The position numbers and the translations under genes are program-made. Shown here one piece after another: positions 55,141 to 64,000 of a stretch of DNA of 64,000 nt. The stretch lies in the NCBI GenBank assembly GCA_916613615.1, contig OU744730.1:3875582-3939581 (forward strand). Reading direction: 5' to 3'. Under the pieces are notes generated by a model that ran no database searches, was not told the origin of the DNA, and saw only the letters and a program-made list of their open reading frames with translations. Source of the DNA: Steromphala cineraria. Lineage: Eukaryota > Mollusca > Gastropoda > Trochida > Trochidae. Position 1 is the stretch's first letter, and each line of letters begins with the position of its first letter.

Positions 55141-57100
55141 AGGTGAACTTCATTACATGTATATATTAGATAAGCACTGGAAGTGAATGGTAGAGTTGGT
55201 TGTGTTCATAATGGCGTGCAACGTCTTGAATAATGAAAATGTAAAAGTATGAATGCCGGCCAAATATTTTTCATCCGAACTTTGTCAACCATTTTGGACA
55301 GAATAGGACCGCGTAATGGAAAATGGTTGGAAACTGGATCGAGGGGTGCAAACAATCAATTTAGTTTTTTGCAAATGTCCGTCACAGGGGTAACCCCGAT
55401 TTTAAACCCCGACCCCCAAATCTAAAACTTTCATTAGAGGGTGATTATTGGGGGATTATATGATTAGAGGGGTGATGTAATCAAGACAGGTGTGGGGCAG
55501 GTGGGGCACGTGACGCACCTGTTGAGTCCAACACGATAAACACGTTTCCTCGGGTTAGACAAGTAGAGGTCTGATTGGTTTTGCAATCAGCGACGCCGTT
55601 TTCAAAGTTATTATTTTAAAATCTTCAGAATCCCTGCCCCCAGCTTCGGGAAAACAAGAATTCATCCGAAAGTGCGTTTTGCACTTTGAGCCTTCGACGT
55701 AACTCTTTGGCGTATTTGGCGAATTGAATCGTCCAAACCTCGATGAGCTGCCTTTTAATTGGAGACGATACTGCGTCATCTGTGAACCCGCTATAGTCAC
55801 CTGGAGTTTATTACGCCAAAACCGCACATATCACATGTGCACATATTGAAATCATGTAACAACATATCTTTAACAATTTAACAATATAGTTACTAATCGT
55901 ATTTTTAAGCGTCAACCTTTGGTACAGTAATAGACTAACATTTAGTCTCAGAAATATTTATTTTCAATATTGACAACATTTTAGACAATTCATGTATAAT
56001 AAAAAAATGAAGCCCAGAAGAAGCTTCAACTTCAGAAACTAAAGCTGAGCGATCTAGACTTGCTATACTTTTCTAGACTGGGTTGGTCATCAATTAATTT
56101 TTTTTGGTTTTAGGGTCTGGATGACAGACTAGTACAAGAATGGCGTGCTACTTAGAGATAAAGTAGATTTTCATACTGTTCTATTTAATTCTTCCAATGG
56201 GAAATTTCATAATTTGTTATATTCATTCAATAATCGACATCAATGGTCTAAACTATGAACTTTTAAACACTTGTTTAATCTCCTCTTGTATACAGTTGAG
56301 TTTTGATAACAGAAGAAGAAACAGTTCTGATTCTTTATTACCTTTATCGATGCAGAGAATTGGTACATAATGAAAACGTAATTGGTACATGTTGTGAATG
56401 CTGAACATGGTGACAATAAAATAAACATATTAAGGAGGATGTAAAATTACAATTTTATCATAAATTACTTCTCAAATTATTTCATACTATTAGTCCATAC
56501 CTATCTTGTTGTCACTAAACAACTGTACACAAAGTAAAAGAACGATCGAAATACAAAATTCTATAGTACCCTATTGAATTAATTTATTAAAAATCTTTTA
56601 CAAATTAGATTTTTTTCTAATAATAGAATCAAAACGGGAAGATTTTATCGTTAACAATATCCAGAAGTTTATATGTAAATTCCAAATAAAGTTTCTTCAA
56701 AGCACTTTGTCCCATTCCTTATCTTTGTCGTCTTCAATGACGATTTTTATTCTTCTTCATAGAAGTTTGCGAACGAAAATGACAGATTAAATTTGTTTTT
56801 AAACTTTATTCAAAATTAGTCAAATTTCAAGAACGTTACATTGCTGTTGTTTTTTAATTTTATACAAAAATGAGGAATTTAAGCATACAGAATAACTAGT
56901 GTCTAGTTTTCTTAACATCTTGGTTTGTTTACTTTAGAAAGTATACCAAACTGTTTCCCAATCTCTACCCTGTTTGTAATTTAACACTCTTTGATGTTCT
57001 TCCGCTGCGGTAGGTGATTCCTGTTTCAATATTACGAACTCGAATGAACTTTCCATTCATGGTATTTTGCAGGGGTTTGTTTGACTAACGCTCAAGCTTA
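55141..57100. other. Intergenic DNA, no gene recognised
   Basis: A 90-codon minus-strand frame (55555-55827) sits in a GC-richer patch with words like GGCACGTGACGCACC but has no recognisable domain. The rest is AT-rich. Confidence 0.3.
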
Positions 57101-57119
57101 AAATCAGATCTTAAATCAA

Positions 57120-57773
57120 ATGTTTGTTTCTTTTCGCGGTAAGAGTAACAGCAAAAGGCTTTCATGCGCTGTGGGAACGCCTAGCATCTGTCAATCAACC
57201 GAGGCGGGCACACTTCGCTCATCTGATTGGTCGCTTCTTTCTTCGCCCCGCCTCTTAATCGAAATCTCGCGACACTCGCTACGTTATGAAGTGAATTATT
57301 GTGGCGTTCATATCAACCCTCACATTGAATGGATGCTGTTTAAATCTGTTCTTATTTGATGTGAGACAAACACTCTCCCGTTTTGTGAATCAACAACACA
57401 CACTGACATCGCGTTTCATCAGTTTCAAACGGACGTCAGGTATCGTCTGCTCTCGCTGGAATGTAAGCGAGCAGAAGTTATCGTCTGCTAGTCACTATTT
57501 CAAGCATTGGCGAACACTTATCGTGGAATTTGGCTGGACGGTGACGGTTTACGACCCTGTTTTATCGAAGACGGGTAAATCAACATCATCAACTCAAATC
57601 AAACTCGTTTTCGTCTTGGAAATGTGATATTCTCCATAACCACAAAAGATCAGCTCGCCCTTATAATGTGACGGTCAAGCCGGTTTGTGAAACTTCTCGC
57701 AGGAGTTATAAGAGGTCTTGGATATATTTGCCAAGTCCACAATCCTCGGATAGCTCAAACAGAAAAACGCGGG
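57120..57773 (+). promoter_or_regulatory. GC- and CpG-richer region: likely promoter and 5' UTR
   Basis: Base composition and CpG density rise clearly above the surroundings (GTTCTTTTCGCGG, GAGGCGGGCACACTTCGCTC, CTCGCGACACTCGC). The rise ends just before a signal-peptide exon. No TATA box was identified. Open frames here (57120-57359, 57301-57627) are more likely untranslated. Confidence 0.5.
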
Positions 57774-57825
57774 ATGGATAGTCACAAGTCCCGTGTAGTA
57801 ATCATCCTCGCCTTTATTCTGGCAG
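57774..57825 (+). CDS. First coding exon, signal peptide of an unknown secreted or membrane protein
   Basis: The ATG at 57774 opens MDSHKSRVVIILAFILA: two basic residues followed by a hydrophobic stretch, as in a signal peptide. The exon ends in phase 1 at CAG|GTAAGT, a near-perfect donor. Phase-1 splicing right after a signal peptide is common in secreted and cell-surface proteins. I could not identify the next exon in the 6 kb to the right edge, so the protein's identity is unknown. Confidence 0.6.
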
Positions 57826-58769
57826 GTAAGTAATATACCTGTATAATGTGGTGTAGTTTTACACCGGGTGCTAGGATTACACTCTTTGGATTAACATCGC
57901 TATTTAGATTTCCGACTTTTGAATTGTCATCATTCCATTTGTCTAGAAACGTTTAATCCCACCGTTTTTATCTTCAAGTATGTTGTGTTGCACCATACCG
58001 TCAGTACTTTTGATTCTAAATCACCTATATACAATACACCGAAAGTGTTAAATAAGTATTATATCTGTAATTCACTAAAATAAGTTTGCAGCGAGGAAAA
58101 TTAAACATTATGTGTCGTAATTATGATTTGAGAGAGGGGAATTTTCTTGTTGTCATTAGCAAGTAAAATACTTGGTATCGCCCAATGGTTACCTAGTAAA
58201 CTGCTTTGATTTTAATAGGCCAACTTAAACATGATAAGAAACCATTAGAATATGCAACTACAGGTAAAACAGCAATTTATAAATATAATAATCATACAAT
58301 TGTCAAGAAAACGTAATCTTGTTAACATGTATATGTGAAAACTTCATATGCTTCACATTTATTATCAAAACGCCAATAGTTATCAATGTCACTATCTAAG
58401 TATATAAGAATTACACTTGTAATGATACCTTATAGAATAATTTCACTCGTTTCTCATGTAATGATATTTATTCCTTGTTATTGTGATACAACTTACCAAT
58501 TTAAAGTGGCCCCTAGGGAAAGTTATTGAGCATGTTAACGGTTTGCATAACGTTATGTAAACTTCAGCAATGTTTATCACCTGGCAAAGTGAAAATATAA
58601 CACAATAACTTTTCGACATCTGGGGACATTTAAGTGCAAGTGGAAATGTCACCATCGGATGTAGCATGCTTAGTTACAATGTCCAAAACACTCTATTCAT
58701 TCAAGGTGATAAAATACAAAGGTTAAGAACGGGTATATACCCAGCCAGTAATGTAAACCAGATATGTTA
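57826..58769 (+). other. Probable intron of the signal-peptide gene
   Basis: AT-rich with no recognised exon. It is intronic only if the preceding exon is real. Confidence 0.35.
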
Positions 58770-59080
58770 TAGGGGCAGTAGGCTTTATGGTGTTTTTCTT
58801 CCTATTTTCCCTTATGAATAGAAAATCTGTTGGTTTGTAAGTATAATCTTCATTCATCCCATATACCTTAACCCGACTGAATATAGAAGATATTATCAAG
58901 TATCATGCAAAACTCCTGGTGGCCATTTATATGTGAACACCTTTTAATCCTGTATTTGCATAGCCTTACGGGACATTCGTTTTAGAACCCTTTCTCTTGA
59001 TTTTTAAACGTCCTTTAGCAATTGGTTATAATGATTTTCGTTTTCGAGAGATCCCTCTATTTTCTAGTCTGTCCCTTGAA
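58770..59080 (+). mobile_element. Diverged full-length relative of the TTAA MITE
   Basis: Left end AGGGGCAGTAGGCTTTATGG; right end GTCTGTCCCTTGAA. Inside are TCCTGGTGGCCATTTATATG followed by TGAACACC, and GCAATTGGTTATAATGATTT, in the same order and spacing as the main family. Confidence 0.6.
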
Positions 59081-59315
59081 ATGAATATCTATATAGGCCC
59101 ATGCAAGTCTATGTTATTGTAGCAAGTGTAGATCACGGCAGTTTCACTATGAACAGCTTCAGTGGGCTCCTTTCAATGTTACTAGTAGAAAGCTGCATTT
59201 GATATGTATTTTCATTTTAGAGACTTAAAATAAGTCTACTTATTTTTCATTAATTCCCCTCTTACTTCGAGTATATTTCAACTTTGAACAAGCGATAACT
59301 TCTTTGAGAGGCATT

Positions 59316-59425
59316 TTAGAAGTTGGAATGACAATAATGCTGAGGAGTATATGGATGACAACTTCTTTGTTCATTGTATGCGACGTTTCGACACAGATTC
59401 TTGTGTCGTTCTCTGCTTGATTTGC
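59316..59425 (-). repeat. GAATCT-hairpin repeat, copy C
   Basis: On the minus strand: GCAGAGAA, hairpin CGACACAAGAATCTGTGTCG (59389-59408), AAACGTCGC, then ACAAAGAAGTTGTCATCCAT. The stem differs from copies A and B but remains paired. Confidence 0.82.
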
Positions 59426-60429
59426 TTTATCTCACATTTAAAATGTACATGGAGTAATTTAGGTAAATTCGGATATTTATTTGCTTTGGGACAGTTTTTA
59501 GTAGCCTAATAATAGTAGTTAATAAAGATATCCCGTTAAAATGTAGCTGGAAGTTTGACATGTTTATACAATACGTACATATCACACACAATTGTGACAG
59601 TTTGTTGAGAGAGACAGAGTCAGTAGGTGTAGTATTGTCCTCTTGGTGAGGTATGCAAACCACAACATATTTTGTTCATGCAATCAATTCATGCATCCAT
59701 GCATGAACATGCATTTTCTTAGTGTCAACCAATCAATCACAATATTGAGCGTACGAGTTTTCCTTTTCTCTCTATACTAAGTCCGTTATCCAGACCCGAA
59801 AGCTAAATATTCAATTGACGACCAATCAAGTCAACTAAAGTATTGCAAGTCTAGATCACTCAGTTTTAGTACGCTGAAGCATCTTCTGGGCTCTATTTTG
59901 TTATAATACATAAATTGATTTGAAATATTGTCAATAGTGAAAACGAATACTTCTGAGACTAAATATGTATCTATCATATACTTTGTAACAGTTCATTGAT
60001 CACGTTATTACTTTCTTCATGCAAAATATCAAAAAAAAATTATAACCGCTGTCATCGATTTCCAATATAGGCTATATAATGGTGAATTACCACATTTAAC
60101 CATTTAAGCCTTAAAAACACATCTTTCTTCATGAAGATAGTACAAACGGAGAAACGATAACATTACTATCAAAGTATCTTCCATTCCCAACGTGTAGTCA
60201 TTAGATACAAAAAGTTCATCGTGTAGGCTTCTTTTTCATTGTTTTTTTCTTAGCCTCTGAAATTATTTTTTTATTTATTTATTGATATGAAAAGAAAGAC
60301 CCATGTAGAGTTCAGGTACCGATCTATTGAACCCGGCGGCTGATCTTGTGTTGACACCTGCACTATTTCAGGTAGGATGTGTACAACTAAACCAGCCTTG
60401 GGTAATGGATACGAGTAGCTAAATCCCAT
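59426..60429. other. AT-rich DNA, no gene recognised
   Basis: No coding signature seen on either strand. Confidence 0.3.
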
Positions 60430-60545
60430 GTGTCACATTTATATTTGCTACATTTGACTTAAATAATTGTATTGCAATTGGTAACGTTAATTTCCGTTTT
60501 CCTGAGATAAATTCATTCACCAAAAACATATTATTCCCCCTTTGA
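60430..60545 (+). mobile_element. Half of a diverged TTAA-MITE relative
   Basis: TTGCAATTGGTAACGTTAAT and TTTCCGTTTTCCTGAGAT match the second internal block. ATTATTCCCCCTTT matches the right terminus. It abuts copy k in opposite orientation. Confidence 0.5.
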
Positions 60546-60870
60546 TGGGACAGTAGCACGTTTTGGGGGAATAAAATTAATGGTTCCAGTTGAACGAAAA
60601 TGTATTTCAACTAAATGAAGCAGTAGTAATTCAAATATATAATGTAAAGTTCAGCCACGCGATTTTCTTACCCAAAATGAATTAAAGGTTGTCACACAAA
60701 ATGGCCGCAAGTGGTTTTTTCGTGAATTGTTATAATTTGACCTCTGACTATTGATGATTGATTTGTGTTGTGCGAGTTTTGACACTATCAAAACAATACA
60801 TTTAGCATTAACTTAAATTATCAGTGAACAATTTAATAAATAAAATTTTCAAAAAAATGCTACTGCCCCT
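60546..60870 (-). mobile_element. TTAA MITE copy k
   Basis: Left terminus GGGACAGTAGCACGTTTTGG with a degraded flank. Right terminus CTACTGCCCCT followed by TTAA (60871-60874). Core ACAAAATGGCCGCAAGTGG. Confidence 0.85.
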
Positions 60871-60874
60871 TTAA

Positions 60875-63139
60875 AATTCAAACGAGATGTAGTACAACAT
60901 AACACAAATTCATCTAACATTGCGGGACGTGAGGGCCTGTCTTACATGACATCCTATCATAAAACGTTTCAACCCTTCCTCCCAGCCACGCTATAAATCC
61001 TTCTAAATCTTCCCCAAACAGAAGTACCTTTATAGTCTATCATATACCTTTATATTCATCCAGCGTTTACCTCGTGTAGTAAAAGAGCTTGCTTCATGAT
61101 GACTGTTATTATACCATAATCGCCTCGACATGAAATAAACAAGGATACAACGTAAATAAGGGAAACTCTGAAGGAATTTGAAATATTTATAAATATATTT
61201 GATAGGGGAACGAGAGTGCACTTGAAACAATACATATTTCATAACGTATTGCTGTGGCTTTTGTAACCGTATGTGGAAACTATATTGGTGGACTCCGCAA
61301 TGATAAAATGATAAGAAATGACAGTGCAGTAACTGTCATGCGTTCCATCGTGATACATATCGACGACATACTTGTAGCGCTTATTACAGTAGGACGTTAT
61401 TTCTATGGTAACAATATCGGTAATGATAACAACTGATTTGTATGTTATTTATGTATGTATTTGTATATTTATTGACAATATCGAAACCAAAATATTTTGT
61501 GTTGACAATGTTGCTTTAACACCATTGATGTATCTGAACAATGTTAACTAAATCGTTAATAACGAAAGGATTGTGGCCATGATAATTGCTGTTAACTATT
61601 GGCAGTTTAAGCTGTAAAGAGGGTTACAGTAGTTGACAAAGGTAACTGGTTTATTGTCTAACCACAGGATACAGAGATAATGAATACAAAATGTAGTTTA
61701 AAGAATATAAATTAAATCCTTTTCGAAATGTCAAATTATTTTCAAAATATACTGGACACATTGATTTTGAAGATTGACATATCATCCGATTGTCAGTTGT
61801 GCCAGATTATATTCATAATTTTAAAATTATCTTTGTCTTGTATAATATATATCTCGGCTCATAAGATGACAAGGCTAAATATGAATAATGCAAATAGACG
61901 ATATTCTAAAATCACACACGCAAAGGGGAATACGTGTATTTTCAAGTGGAGAGGTCACGCTTTATATGCATAAGCCGTGTTGTATAGCGAACCCTTCACG
62001 CTTCTAGTCGTCAAAGACCAAATCTAGTTGTAAACATTTGATGAACGTGACGTCACACATCCATCTTCGTGTCACACGGTGCAGACTGGGTGCCTTCTTA
62101 AACTGCGCGCTTGAATGCGCAGAGAGATCGGATATAATTCCCATTTTTTACCTCTAACCAAGCGGTGATAATGACAGCATTTAACTAAACGCGCTCGAGT
62201 ACGTCACGGCTATGCTCACTGTTAAGAGTAATTTAAGATGTTCAAAAGTGAGTGACAAAAAGTTTTTGATATCATTTTATGTTAGATTTTGGCGTAAATG
62301 TGTTTACTTTATGAAATTAACTTTTATAAAATTCACTGTTGAAAACATTTATCGGTGATTCGGTTTATGAGAACAAATTTTTGAAACATGTGTAATTTGG
62401 TTCTCGTAAATATGGACTGAATAAATAAATGTTTAAAGACCGTAATAAAAGAATTTTTTTTAAGCATTTGTACGGTTCAAGGTCATTTGCGAGTTCAGCA
62501 AAGAACACTGACTAAACAAATTCTCAAATACTCAACACCGGACGTTTGGAAATGATAATCCTTAAACAGTGTATGTTAGTGGCGGTCCAATAACCTAGCA
62601 AGCTGTATCGATATTATCTTGTATATCGTTTTCTAATAGATGATCATATTTTGTGATCTTATCTTAATTTGTTTTATCTGATGTACCCTGAAAGAAATTT
62701 CAATATTGCACACGCTCATTGATATAAGAAAAAGTGTACCCGATATGAAAAATACAAATATGGCATTTCACCTCACATGAGATATGACTGACAGTATGAA
62801 TAAGCAAAAGCGCTGCAATTGGCTATTAAAAATGTTAATTTGTCGCCCCTGTGGCGATATAAAAGGGCTTGTTCTATAAACTGATGTTAATTGAACTCGA
62901 AAAACATCAAACTTATTGAGATATGATCTATATTGCACAACGCCGAGTAGTGAAAACAATAAGGATTTTTTTTGAATGAGATTGAAAAGCATACTAGTTA
63001 TAAATAATATTATTAAGTTAGAAAAATTCAACATTCCAATCATCTTTTTAAAATGGCAATGGAACGGGGTTTTCTTTCAAATTTTTGTTCTTCAAGTTTA
63101 CCCCATGATATTACTTATGCTCATTGTATCATTTTCAGA
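60875..63139. other. Intergenic or intronic DNA with a possible regulatory patch
   Basis: No gene is recognised. Around 61960-62220 the composition rises, with a TGACGTCA at 62048-62055 and GCGCGCTTGAATGCGCA; this may be a promoter or a decayed CRE-bearing repeat. Open frames are short and featureless. Confidence 0.3.
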
Positions 63140-63360
63140 GGGTCAAACTCAATCACCCGAACATCCATTGTAGAAATTGTCAAATATCGGCGGCCATTTT
63201 AGTGTGAACATCTGTGAACCATTTGAGATAGGATATGAATTACCGAACATGTTACGTTCATTTAAGAACTGATACCTTTGATTTTAAACTTGCAATTGGT
63301 AACAATAATTTCATGAGATTTATTTACATACCCAAAAGTGCCACTTAACATTTAACCATA
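63140..63360 (+). mobile_element. Diverged relative of the TTAA MITE (partial)
   Basis: TCGGCGGCCATTTTAGTGTG followed by AACATC, then TTGCAATTGGTAACAATAAT and TTCATGAGATTT, give both conserved blocks. GTGCCACTTAAC may be the right end. Confidence 0.5.
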
Positions 63361-63446
63361 ACCATCGATGAAAAGCATGTATACTAACCAAGAAGGGTTT
63401 CAGTTATTTCACCCTACATAAAATAAGTCTTGACGATTCATGGTAT

Positions 63447-63515
63447 TGAGTGAGTAAATGCTTAACGCCGCTTGGGCAATATTTCAGCCTTTAGCGGAAG
63501 ACCGTCGTATAAAAG
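63447..63515 (+). repeat. GAGTGAG...ACGCCGC...CAATATT repeat, copy 2
   Basis: TTGAGTGAGTAAATGCTTAA, then CGCCGCTTGGGCAATATTTC, then TTTAGCGG. Matches 50669-50735. Confidence 0.65.
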
Positions 63516-64000
63516 ATTAAGGAAGACCCACATTACATTCACCTCTATCGTCACGATCCGTACACTCGCTAATCGTTCCGGCGTGAATCTAACACGGGAG
63601 GTACATAGATTGAAGTATCAGAGCATATTGTTGCCGTTTGTCCTATCAAAGATTTGCACTCAGATTCCTTTCGTGTATTCTTCACATCTATCCATGCACT
63701 GACGTATCATTATGCTGTGAATCATGAACAGTAACATTCAGACCCGCGTTGTCTTCTGCCATCAGGCGCGCTCGTGGTCTAGCAAGTAACTAGACTCTAA
63801 ATGGAATTTTTTTAAAATTTATCTCAGATTTGAACTGGATAAAGATATACGGGATATTTGAAATATAAATATTGAAAGATTTCTCACTCGCCTCCTAATG
63901 AAATATTTCTAATCAAAATTGTGATATTTTAAACAAAATTTGTCCAGGATATATGCATTAAAATGAGATAGAAATGTCTTAACTTAAAAACCAAATATTA
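63516..64000. other. Right-edge DNA, no gene recognised
   Basis: GC-richer to about 63790, then AT-rich. No coding or RNA feature could be supported. Confidence 0.3.

Noticed and set aside
55555..55827. 90-codon minus-strand frame in a GC-richer patch
   Set aside because: No recognisable domain, splice signal or homologue by eye; left as unassigned sequence.
62976..63173. Possible second exon of the signal-peptide gene (after TTTTCAG at 63139)
   Set aside because: The phase fits, but the frame stops after about ten residues and overlaps a diverged MITE relative; support is too weak.
63755..63795. tRNA-like A box (CGTGGTCTAGCAAG)
   Set aside because: No B box (GGTTCRANNCC) or cloverleaf follows, so neither a tRNA nor a tRNA-derived SINE can be supported.

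Overview
This window is AT-rich animal genomic DNA. It contains a metazoan SNRK kinase exon with a canonical splice donor, a multi-exon TRIM gene (RING, two B-boxes, coiled coil, NHL-like propeller), many decayed non-LTR retrotransposons and a dense population of MITEs. The TRIM architecture and two copies of a GAGTGAG...ACGCCGC...CAATATT repeat that I associate with mollusc genomes suggest a mollusc, perhaps a bivalve. That assignment is inference; no species marker is visible.

Host genes are few. (1) 1891-2494, minus: first coding exon of SNRK, with a promoter-like segment upstream; the later exons lie off the left edge. (2) 21279-23350, minus: a two-coding-exon TRIM gene with a predicted 5'UTR exon (24164-~24330) and a TATA box. 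It is complete except for one missing base in an A run. (3) 57774-57825, plus: a short signal-peptide exon ending in a perfect GTAAGT donor; later exons were not found. (4) 40097-41419, minus: a possible intronless gene for a secreted protein made of seventeen 20-residue helical repeats, unproven.

The rest is mostly mobile and repetitive DNA. From 5.0 to 7.8 kb lies an L1/Tx1-type element interrupted by a MITE with three CREs. From 8.8 to 11.4 kb is a 25-bp minisatellite with a 525-bp higher-order period. From 11.5 to 15.8 kb are two LINEs on opposite strands, one of them (12.8-15.8 kb) a nearly complete CR1/L2-like element broken by in-frame stops rather than frameshifts. From 17 to 19 kb are TTAA-flanked MITEs, one of them inside a LINE with its empty site readable in frame. 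From 24.6 to 34.4 kb is a segmental duplication plus a 1371-bp tandem duplication, carrying diverged relatives of the same MITEs. From 35 to 44.5 kb are many more MITEs, foldbacks and the 60-bp repeat array. From 46 to 60 kb are more CRE-bearing MITEs, a MULE-like MITE with a perfect 9-bp target duplication, LINE tails and a hairpin repeat whose stem covaries between copies.

The main unexplained signals are: the ~356-bp TTAA MITE family (about 12 copies) and an older superfamily sharing its two internal blocks; the MITE family with three perfect TGACGTCA sites; the covarying hairpin repeat; and the 60-bp/20-residue repeat reading frame.
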